Part shown: piece after piece, positions 57,554-64,000 of the stretch
Numbering within the stretch: the stretch's first letter is position 1
Layout: each line of letters opens with the position of its first letter
DNA from: CAVZBW01 sp963778465
GTDB taxonomy: Bacteria; Actinomycetota; Acidimicrobiia; Acidimicrobiales; RAAP-2
Length of the DNA stretch: 64,000 nt
Direction of reading: 5' to 3'
Assembly (NCBI GenBank): GCA_963778465.1
Contig: CAVZUK010000003.1
Span: 2,852,001-2,916,000, forward strand
Notes under the pieces: generated by a model
Told to the model about the DNA's origin: nothing
Seen by the model: the letters and a program-made list of their open reading frames with translations, nothing else
The model's database searches: none
Position numbers and translations under genes: made by a program

Positions 57554-59190
57554 GGCGACGGAGTGAACTCCTGGAGGTTCATCGGCTCGTAGTAGACGTT
57601 GGGGTTCTCGACGATCCACGTCTTGCTCTGGTTCCCCGACGCCGCGGTCAGCTCGTTGACGATCTGCTCGCACTTGTTGGAAAAGCCCTGGTAGCCAGGC
57701 GCCCACACCAGCCAGACGCGGTGACCGGCTCCCGCTTCGTTGACCAGCTCTTGGGCGTAGTTGACGGCATTGGTGTGCTGGATGGTGGACTTGTAGTCGA
57801 CCCAGTCGACGAAGGCCGGGCTCGTGCCGCGGGGGAACGTGGTGGTCTTGTAGGTGTCGGCCGGCATGAGGCGGTACGTCGCCGGCCCCAGCTGGTCGGG
57901 GCAGAAGGCGACGACGTCTCCGGGCTGTGCGTGCTCCTTGAGGACGCTGACCACCGGCGCGGCTTGCGTCCGCTGCGTCGTGATGTTGGGCACGGCGGCC
58001 GCCAGTCCCGCCGCAGCCCCGGCGAGCAGGACCACGGCGCGGATCTTCGGTGCTTCGAGGACGAGCAGGCCCAGCGCGACCAGTAGGAGCAGCGGGACGT
58101 AGACCACCGCCGCGTAGCGGGTCGAGAAGGCGCTGTGGCTCACGATCCCGCCCCCGATGGCGACGAAGAGCGTGCCGACGACCACGAACGCCACTCCCCG
58201 GGACTTCGGTTGGGTCCTCAGGTCGAGGTCGATGCGCCAGCGGTCCCGGGCGATGCCGAAGACGGCGAGGGCGCCGAACACGAAGTACAAGAGGGCGAGC
58301 AACCGACCCTGGTCGGTTCCGGCGGTCGACAACGTCGCCTGGTTGTCGGTGAAGCCCGTGATGGCGTTGATGACCGCGGCGAAGTTGGCCGGGACGGCCC
58401 ACGGCGTCCCGGTGTGGCGGCTCTGGAAGACGAACGTGGGCCACCAGGGCACGAAGGCCAGGCAGCCGACGATGACCGCGCCGAACGCCCACCACGACTT
58501 GACCAACCCGCGACCGCGCCCAAAGAGGTTCCGGAGGAGCAGGTAGAGCCCGAGCACCGCGACGAGGTAGAGGGCCCAGTACTGCGTATAGAGGAGGGCT
58601 GCGGTGACCACCGCGACGGCGACGAGGTTGCCGGGCTTCGGGCTTCGAAGTGCCCGATCGAGGGCCACGAATCCGCACGCCGTGAGGAACATGACGAGGG
58701 CGTACATCCGCGCCTCGGTGCCGTAGTAGATGGCAAAGGGGGAGGTCGCGAGGAGCAGGAGCACGGCCCAGGCGGCACTGCGCCCCCCGAACCGCTTGCC
58801 GGCCACCCAGGCGACCGGAAGAGTCAGTACCGAGAGGACCCCCGACAGGGCGCGTACGGCGTCGTTGGACGTGCCGAAGAGCACCATCCAGTAGTGCAGG
58901 AGCACGTAGTAGAGGGGCGGTGCACCGTCCTCCTTGAGCGCCTCGTGGAGCTGGCTCATCGGCAGATGGGCGATGTTGACGGCGAGCGCCTCGTCGAGCC
59001 AGAGCTCCGAACGGGTCCAAAAGCGCAGCACGAGCCCGGTCGCCACCGCCGCGGCGACGACGATCCCGGCCACGATCAGCCAGATACCCTGCAGGGTTCG
59101 GGGGGCCGGTGCCGGCGGGCGGCCCGACCCGTTTCGGTCCGCGGGAGCCACGTCTCCCCGCGGGGCGTCGGTCACGAGGGCAGCCGCCAT
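57550..59190 (-). CDS. PMT/ArnT-type (GT39-like) membrane glycosyltransferase
   Basis: 546 residues from ATG 59190; ATG 59298 would add a leader made of a short DPTG repeat. The first span is followed by RSELWLDEALAVNIA, the acidic pair of the ArnT/PMT active site, and DGAPPLYYVLLHYWM. About ten more spans are seen, then a globular extracytoplasmic region of about 130 residues near the C-terminus with CPDQLGPATY and two cysteines. It transfers a lipid-linked sugar, acceptor unknown. Its stop overlaps the start of the PIG-V-like gene, so the pair is coupled. It is divergent from the dpp operon. Confidence 0.85.
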   Translation of the reverse strand: MAAALVTDAPRGDVAPADRNGSGRPPAPAPRTLQGIWLIVAGIVVAAAVATGLVLRFWTRSELWLDEALAVNIAHLPMSQLHEALKEDGAPPLYYVLLHYWMVLFGTSNDAVRALSGVLSVLTLPVAWVAGKRFGGRSAAWAVLLLLATSPFAIYYGTEARMYALVMFLTACGFVALDRALRSPKPGNLVAVAVVTAALLYTQYWALYLVAVLGLYLLLRNLFGRGRGLVKSWWAFGAVIVGCLAFVPWWPTFVFQSRHTGTPWAVPANFAAVINAITGFTDNQATLSTAGTDQGRLLALLYFVFGALAVFGIARDRWRIDLDLRTQPKSRGVAFVVVGTLFVAIGGGIVSHSAFSTRYAAVVYVPLLLLVALGLLVLEAPKIRAVVLLAGAAAGLAAAVPNITTQRTQAAPVVSVLKEHAQPGDVVAFCPDQLGPATYRLMPADTYKTTTFPRGTSPAFVDWVDYKSTIQHTNAVNYAQELVNEAGAGHRVWLVWAPGYQGFSNKCEQIVNELTAASGNQSKTWIVENPNVYYEPMNLQEFTPSP

Positions 59191-59408
59191 CAGGCGGCAT
59201 GGTACGCCAGGTCGCGGAGGTGGATCGCGCCGGCGGCCTTCCGAGGGACCATAGCGGCCTCGATGCCCGGTCGGATCCCCTGTCGGATCCCCAGTCATAT
59301 GCCCGGCCGCACCGCCGATCGGGTGGCCGTCACCTGGCTTCGAGTCCGCATAGGATGCGCCTCCGGCGACCGGACTGCGAGCTTGGAACGGCCAAGGAGG
59401 TGCGGGGG
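59191..59408. promoter_or_regulatory. divergent region between GT39-like gene and dpp operon
   Basis: 218 bp with short direct repeats of GTCGGATCCCC near 59267-59292. It must contain promoters both ways. On the dpp side a strong ribosome site AAGGAGG (59395-59401) precedes GTG 59409. No clear -10/-35 pair is seen. Confidence 0.4.
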
Positions 59409-60356
59409 GTGGGCCTCTACGTCCTGAAGCGCCTGGCGACCCTGATCGTGGTGGTCTTCTTGGTCTCGGTCGGCACGTTCTTCCTGGTGCACCTGCTGCC
59501 CGGTGATCCCACGGTCACCATCCTCGGTCCGAACGACACGGCCCAGAACAAGGCGCTCCTCCTGAAGCAGCTCGGCCTCAACCAGCCGCTGCTGCAGCAG
59601 TACTTCACCTACGTCGGGCACATCTTCCAAGGCGACCTCGGCGAGTCCTTCATCACCCACCAGACGGTCACCAACGCGATCGCGAACGCCGTGCCCATCG
59701 ACATCGAGCTCATCGTCTTCTCGCAGATCATGGCGTTCGGCGTCTCGATTCCCCTCGCGCTCCTCGCGGCGCGGCGCCCGAACAAGGCGCTCGACAAGGT
59801 CTCCACCGGCGCCACCTTCGGCCTGCTCGCCCTGCCGCCCTTCATCGTCATCGTGATCCTCACGCTGATCTTCTCGGTGCACCTCCACCTCTTGCCCGGA
59901 CCTTCGTCGTACGTCCCGATCACCCAGGACTTCTGGCAGAACATCAGGTCGATGCTCCTGCCCTCGATCACCCTCGCCCTGGGATCGATCGTCATCTACT
60001 ACCGGCTGCTGCGCAACGACCTGATCGCGACGCTGCAGGAGGACTTCATCACGATGGCCCGCTCCAAGGGCCTCTCCGACCGGCGGGTCCTCGTGCGCCA
60101 CGCCCTCCGCCCCTCGTCGCTCTCCCTGCTGGCGTCCGCGGGCACGAACATCGGCAGCCTGATCGCGGGGGCGTTCGTCGTCGAGTACCTGTTGGCGTTG
60201 CCCGGACTGGGGTACCTGTTGGTGGAGAGCATCCAGCAGCGGGACTACCTCATGGTCCAGGGGGTCGTCCTGTTCGTGGCCGTCGCCATCCTGGTCATCA
60301 ACTTCATCGTGGACTTCCTGTTCTCCGTGGTCGACCCAAGGATTGCCCGTGACTGA
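59409..60356 (+). CDS. dppB: dipeptide/oligopeptide ABC transporter permease (DppB type)
   Basis: 315 residues from GTG 59409, fixed by AAGGAGG seven bases upstream. The N-terminus LYVLKRLATLIVVVFLVS and LVHLLPGDPT are typical of DppB/OppB, and the conserved EAA loop reads DFITMARSKGLSDRRVLVRHALR. Five to six spans are visible. It forms the channel with the next gene. The stop overlaps the following start by eight bases. Confidence 0.93.
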   Translation: MGLYVLKRLATLIVVVFLVSVGTFFLVHLLPGDPTVTILGPNDTAQNKALLLKQLGLNQPLLQQYFTYVGHIFQGDLGESFITHQTVTNAIANAVPIDIELIVFSQIMAFGVSIPLALLAARRPNKALDKVSTGATFGLLALPPFIVIVILTLIFSVHLHLLPGPSSYVPITQDFWQNIRSMLLPSITLALGSIVIYYRLLRNDLIATLQEDFITMARSKGLSDRRVLVRHALRPSSLSLLASAGTNIGSLIAGAFVVEYLLALPGLGYLLVESIQQRDYLMVQGVVLFVAVAILVINFIVDFLFSVVDPRIARD

Positions 60357-61269
60357 CCATTCCGTCCGCTCCCCGCTGGGCGTGGTGCCTCAGCCCGTCG
60401 AGGTGGCGGTGCCTCGCTCGACGGACGCCGTCCGCTCCGAGCGAGGCGGCCGCAGTCCGGGAGACCTCGGCGTCGTCTTCTGGATCTGCGCCGGCTGGGT
60501 GGCGATCAACATCCTCGCCGCCGTCCTGGCCGGGATCCTCCCGATCGACAACCCGAACTTGCAGACGATCAACATCAATAGCGGTCCGAGTGCCGCGCAC
60601 CTGCTCGGCACCGACGACCTCGGGCGCGACATCCTGAGCCGGTTGATCTACGGGGCCCGGATCTCCCTCGTCGTGGGGTTCGGTTCGATCGCCATCGGCA
60701 TGGCCATCGGCGGCACCCTGGCCCTGATCGCCGGGTTCCGTAGGGGCGTCGTCGACAGCATCTTGAATTCCGCCTCCTACGTCCTGCTCGCCTTTCCCGC
60801 CCTGGTGGCGATCATGGCCGTGGTCGCCTTCTGGGGCCAGAGCGAGGGGAAGATCACCCTGATCATCGGCATCACCTCGGCGCCGCTGCTCTTCCGAGTG
60901 GTCCGAGCCTCCACCCTTTCGTACTCGACCCGGGAGTTCATCACGGCGGCGCGCACGCTCGGGGCGAGCGACACCCGCATCCTCACCCGGGAGATCCTCC
61001 CCAACGTCCTCCCCGCAGCGGTCTCCTTCGCCTTGATCGGCGTCGCCACGGTCATCGTGCTCGAGGGTTCGCTCGCCTTCCTCGGTCTGTCCATCCAACC
61101 GCCGACGCCATCGTGGGGCAACATGCTCAACGAGAGCCGCACCTACCTGAGCCAGAACCTGTGGTTGGCCCTCTTCCCGGCGCTCGCCATGTTCAGCTTC
61201 CTGCTGTGCCTGAACCTCGTGGGCGACCGGCTCCGCCAGCACTTCGACGTGGGCGAGGGGAAGCTGTGA
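60349..61269 (+). CDS. dppC: dipeptide/oligopeptide ABC transporter permease (DppC type)
   Basis: 306 residues from GTG 60349, with AAGGA six bases upstream (TTG 60343 is less likely). A 45-residue leader precedes the first span; HLLGTDDLGRDILSRLIYGAR is the DppC/OppC signature (20-residue core GTDDLGRDILSRL), and the EAA loop is EFITAARTLGASDTRILTREIL. It pairs with DppB. The stop overlaps the next start as GTGA. Confidence 0.93.
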   Translation: MTDHSVRSPLGVVPQPVEVAVPRSTDAVRSERGGRSPGDLGVVFWICAGWVAINILAAVLAGILPIDNPNLQTININSGPSAAHLLGTDDLGRDILSRLIYGARISLVVGFGSIAIGMAIGGTLALIAGFRRGVVDSILNSASYVLLAFPALVAIMAVVAFWGQSEGKITLIIGITSAPLLFRVVRASTLSYSTREFITAARTLGASDTRILTREILPNVLPAAVSFALIGVATVIVLEGSLAFLGLSIQPPTPSWGNMLNESRTYLSQNLWLALFPALAMFSFLLCLNLVGDRLRQHFDVGEGKL

Positions 61270-62336
61270 GCAACGGCGGGACCCTCAGGGGCGGATCCCC
61301 TCCCGGTGCTCCCCTGCTCGAGGTCTCGGACCTGCGCACCCTCTTCCACACCCCACGCGGATCGCTCAAGGCGGTCGACGGGATCTCGTTCTCGCTCGAG
61401 CGGGGCCGCACCCTCGGCGTGGTCGGGGAATCCGGCTCGGGCAAGACCGTGCTCGCCCGTTCCATCATGGGGCTGGTCGCCGGCAGCAATCTGGTCCGAT
61501 CGGGAAGGGTCGTCTTCGAGGGGACCGATCTGGTGACCCTCCCTCCTCCCGCGCTGCGCCAGCTGTGGGGCCAGCGGATCTCCATGATCTTCCAGGACCC
61601 GATGACGTCCCTCAACCCGGTGATGCGGGTGGGCACGCAGATCACCGAGTCCCTCCGCTTACACCTCGACATGGACAAGAGGTCCGCCAAGCGCGCCGCC
61701 ATCGAGCTGCTCGGGCAGGTCGGCATCCCCTCCCCAGAGGAGCGCTACCGCTCGTTTCCCCACGCCCTCTCCGGCGGGATGCGCCAGCGGGTGATGATCG
61801 CCATCGCCCTGGCCTGCGCTCCCCAGCTGCTCCTGGCGGACGAGCCCACGACGGGACTCGATGTCACGGTGCAGGCACAGATCCTCGACCTCCTTGCCGG
61901 CATGCAGAGGGATCGCCACATGGCGGTGATCCTGGTCACCCACGACCTTGGCGTGGTCGCCACACGCACCGACGACATCCTCGTCATGTATGCCGGGCAG
62001 ATCGTCGAGAGGGCGCCGACCCGGACCCTCTTCTCCTCGATGGCCATGCCCTACACCGAGGCCCTGCTCGGCTCGACGCCGCGCATCTCATCGCCGCCCC
62101 ACACGCGTCTCAGCGCCATCGAGGGCCGCCCTCCGGACCTGGTCGACCTGGCGCCGGGTTGCCCGTTCGCGCCTCGCTGCCGCTACGCGCGTCCGAGGTG
62201 CCACCAGGAGCGCCCACCCCTCGTGCCCGCCGAGACCCCGGATCACCTCTTTGCCTGCTGGTACCCGCTCGGTGGGCGGTCCGGCCCCTCCTCGGCACCC
62301 GCCGCGTCGTCATCCACCCCAAGCGAGGTGCCGTGA
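61266..62336 (+). CDS. dppD: dipeptide/oligopeptide ABC transporter ATPase (DppD type)
   Basis: 356 residues from GTG 61266. Walker A is GESGSGKTVLARS at about residue 57, the signature LSGGMRQRVMIAIALA and Walker B LLLADEPTTGLD at about residue 190, then the OppD-type C-terminal extension with CPFAPRCRYARPRC, whose four cysteines can carry an Fe-S cluster in this family. It powers transport together with DppF. The stop overlaps the next start as GTGA. Confidence 0.94.
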   Translation: MSNGGTLRGGSPPGAPLLEVSDLRTLFHTPRGSLKAVDGISFSLERGRTLGVVGESGSGKTVLARSIMGLVAGSNLVRSGRVVFEGTDLVTLPPPALRQLWGQRISMIFQDPMTSLNPVMRVGTQITESLRLHLDMDKRSAKRAAIELLGQVGIPSPEERYRSFPHALSGGMRQRVMIAIALACAPQLLLADEPTTGLDVTVQAQILDLLAGMQRDRHMAVILVTHDLGVVATRTDDILVMYAGQIVERAPTRTLFSSMAMPYTEALLGSTPRISSPPHTRLSAIEGRPPDLVDLAPGCPFAPRCRYARPRCHQERPPLVPAETPDHLFACWYPLGGRSGPSSAPAASSSTPSEVP

Positions 62337-63355
62337 CCGTCTCCGACGCCCGCACCGCCGGCCCGGACCGCTCGACGGAGGACCCGCTCCTCGAGGTACG
62401 TGACCTCCATGTCGACTTCACGCGCGGGTCCCACCGGGTGCAGGCCGTGGCTGGGCTCAGCTTCGAGATCCGGTCCGGCGAGACACTGGGCCTGGTGGGC
62501 GAGTCGGGGTGCGGGAAGTCGACCACGGGGCGTGCCATCGTCCAGGTGGTCCGGCCCACGAGCGGATCGATCGTCTTTGCCGGGACGGACCTCGGGCGCC
62601 TGCGCCGGCGTGCGTTGCGCCGGGCGCGCACTGGCATCCAGATGATCTTTCAAGATCCGGTCTCGTCGCTCAACCCTCGCCGACGGGTGGGGGATCTCGT
62701 CTCGGAGCCACTCGACATCTGGCGTCGCGGCACAAAGGAGGAGCGCGCCGCCGTGGTGCACGAGATGCTCCACGCAGTCGGCCTCGACGCCGAGGCCGTC
62801 GTCCGTCGCCGTCCGAGGGAGTTCTCCGGTGGGCAGTGCCAGCGCATCAGCATCGCCCGCGCCCTCGTGCTGGAGCCCCGGCTCCTCATCTGCGACGAGG
62901 TCGTCTCGGCACTCGACGTCTCGGTGCAGGCCCAGATCCTGAACCTCCTCGAGGACCTGAAGGCCCGCTACGGGTTGACGATGCTCTTCATCGCCCACGA
63001 CCTCGCCGTGGTCAAGAACATCAGCGACCGGGTGGCCGTCATGCACCTCGGGGTCCTCTGCGAGCTGGCCCCGGCCGAGACCCTCTACGAGGCACCGGCC
63101 CACCCCTACACCGACGCGCTCCTCGCCTCCGCGCTCGAGCCGGACCCGGACGCCCGCCAGGCTCGCCCCAAGCTCCAGGGGGAGCCGCCGAGTCCGATCA
63201 ACCCACCCTCGGGCTGCCGCTTCCGGACCCGTTGCCCCTATGCGCAGCAGCGTTGTGCCGACGAGGCGCCCGAGGTGCGCGAGCTCACGCCGGGACACTG
63301 GGTCGCGTGCCACTTCGCCGGGACTCTCCCGCTGCGCACCGGCCAGCCCACCTGA
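62333..63355 (+). CDS. dppF: dipeptide/oligopeptide ABC transporter ATPase (DppF type)
   Basis: 340 residues from GTG 62333. Walker A GESGCGKSTTGRAIV, signature FSGGQCQRISIARAL and Walker B LLICDEVVSALDVSVQ are intact. The C-terminal OppF/DppF extension includes CRFRTRCPYAQQRC with four cysteines. It ends the four-gene operon; no binding-protein gene follows, so the likely partner is the lipoprotein at 1623-3404 or another outside the window. Confidence 0.94.
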   Translation: MTVSDARTAGPDRSTEDPLLEVRDLHVDFTRGSHRVQAVAGLSFEIRSGETLGLVGESGCGKSTTGRAIVQVVRPTSGSIVFAGTDLGRLRRRALRRARTGIQMIFQDPVSSLNPRRRVGDLVSEPLDIWRRGTKEERAAVVHEMLHAVGLDAEAVVRRRPREFSGGQCQRISIARALVLEPRLLICDEVVSALDVSVQAQILNLLEDLKARYGLTMLFIAHDLAVVKNISDRVAVMHLGVLCELAPAETLYEAPAHPYTDALLASALEPDPDARQARPKLQGEPPSPINPPSGCRFRTRCPYAQQRCADEAPEVRELTPGHWVACHFAGTLPLRTGQPT

Positions 63356-63411
63356 CCGAGGACCCTCGTAGGTTCTCCGGAGGTCTCCCCGGCGGTTCTC
63401 GGGGCGATACC

Positions 63412-64000
63412 TCAGGGGCGCTCAGCCCGGCTGGGGCTCCCCGTCCACGCCCCCGGCCTCTTCCGAAGCGGCACCCACCGGCGCCGCACCGGCCGCCTCT
63501 GCTGCACCGGCCGCCTCTGCTGCACCGGCCGCCCTCTGGCTGCACCGGAGCCCTCGGCTGCACCGGAGCCCTCGGCTGCATCCGAGCCCTCGGACGGACC
63601 AACGGTCTCGGCTGCGTAGTCGGCCCACGCGGCCTGGGCCTCGGTCTCCGGGGTGAACTCGGCATCGCTGTAGTCGTAGGTGCCGATGTAGTTGCCCTCT
63701 TCGTCGTAGGCGTGCTCGCCGAAGGCCTCCCGGTACTCCTCGGAAACCTCACCGCCCTCGGCGGCCTGCTTGATCGACAGGCTGATGCGGCGACGCTGCA
63801 GGTCGATGTCGATGATCTTGACCCACAGCTCCTCGCCGGGCGTCACTACCTGCTCGGGGAGGTCGACGTGGTGCGCGGCCATCTCCGAGATGTGCACGAG
63901 CCCCTCGATGCCGTCGCCCACCTGGACGAACGCGCCGAACGGCACGAGCTTGGTGATTCGGCCGTAGACGAGCTGACCCACCTCGTGGGACTCCGCGAAA
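63412..64000 (-). CDS. rpsA: 30S ribosomal protein S1, C-terminal part (cut by window end)
   Basis: The frame is open through the right edge of the window. It shows the end of the last S1 RNA-binding domain (GRITKLVPFGAFVQVGDGIE, HISEMAAHHVD, RISLSIKQA), then the actinobacterial-type segment EEYREAFGEHAYDEEGNYIG. The following low-complexity tail is acidic up to GSGAA, then turns Arg-rich to a stop at 63412. A shift near 63531-63541 would instead give an acidic AEAAGAAEAAG-type tail ending SEEAGGVDG...PG at TGA 63422, which fits known S1 tails better. The gene binds mRNA on the 30S subunit. Confidence 0.92.
   Translation of the reverse strand, partial: FAESHEVGQLVYGRITKLVPFGAFVQVGDGIEGLVHISEMAAHHVDLPEQVVTPGEELWVKIIDIDLQRRRISLSIKQAAEGGEVSEEYREAFGEHAYDEEGNYIGTYDYSDAEFTPETEAQAAWADYAAETVGPSEGSDAAEGSGAAEGSGAARGRPVQQRRPVQQRRPVRRRWVPLRKRPGAWTGSPSRAERP
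63488..63595 (-). repeat. 18-bp tandem repeats in the S1 tail
   Basis: Units of GCTGCACCGGCCGCCTCT and the related TGCACCGGAGCCCTCGGC repeat several times, encoding the Ala/Glu/Gly-rich tail. Repeats like this expand and contract easily and are a likely place for the frame change. Confidence 0.7.

Noticed and set aside
63488..63595. Possible CRISPR-like array
   Set aside because: The 18-bp units are adjacent, without spacers, and encode a low-complexity protein tail. No CRISPR array or cas gene is seen anywhere in the window.

Overview
The window looks like a chromosomal segment of a high-GC actinobacterium, and a deep-branching lineage such as Acidimicrobiia is my best guess. The evidence is GC-rich DNA with strong third-position GC, frequent GTG starts, the actinobacterial cluster uvrC-rapZ-yvcK-gap-pgk-tpiA-secG, a 378-residue NadA and an actinobacterial-type S1 tail. 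The lineage is inferred from gene content only.

Layout. (1) 1-1530: remains of an integrated element beside tRNA-Leu(GAG): the 3-prime part of a DUF2252 gene, a small PLDc_N-type membrane protein and the decayed C-terminus of a tyrosine integrase next to the tRNA 3-prime end. (2) 1623-10567, minus strand: uvrC, rapZ, yvcK, gap, pgk, tpiA, secG and a peptide-type ABC substrate-binding lipoprotein, tightly packed with overlapping stop/start codons. whiA, which often follows yvcK in actinobacteria, is missing here. (3) 10777-13636, plus strand: nadA and a secreted GH5 hydrolase. (4) 13650-20258, minus strand: uvrA, uvrB, coaE and a methyltransferase. (5) 20386-31021: an AftD-like arabinofuranosyltransferase, YjbQ, a GT4 glycosyltransferase, a membrane acyltransferase, a GT2 glycosyltransferase and a methyltransferase. 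(6) 31008-41356: a YfhO-like membrane protein, the first of three paralogous GT-C-like membrane proteins, a Tat-exported protein and two more acyltransferase-3/SGNH proteins. (7) 41.3-45.9 kb: an accessory zone of small or unrecognised genes and decayed fragments. (8) 45904-59190: a dense set of multi-span glycosyltransferase-like proteins, a Wzx-like flippase and a FAD-dependent oxidoreductase, mostly in one minus-strand run. (9) 59409-63355: a four-gene dpp/opp-type transporter operon without its own binding protein. (10) 63412-64000: the C-terminal end of ribosomal protein S1 (rpsA), running off the window.

Function. Regions 5, 6 and 8 together read as an envelope-glycan system: polyprenyl-linked sugar synthesis (GT2), flipping (Wzx-like), extracytoplasmic polymerisation or decoration (AftD-like, PMT-, PIG-V- and YfhO-like proteins, three CGC-motif paralogs), acylation (three AT3-SGNH proteins) and a UDP-galactopyranose-mutase-like flavoenzyme. 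It lies between coaE and rpsA, which are close together in many actinobacteria, so about 43 kb appears inserted at an otherwise conserved housekeeping junction.

Caution on sequence quality. Five genes (gap, coaE, yjbQ, one GT-C paralog, the YfhO-like gene) each read correctly only if one extra base is skipped, and the rpsA tail also changes frame. Single-base insertion errors in the assembly are the simplest explanation, so start/stop calls in these genes are approximate.
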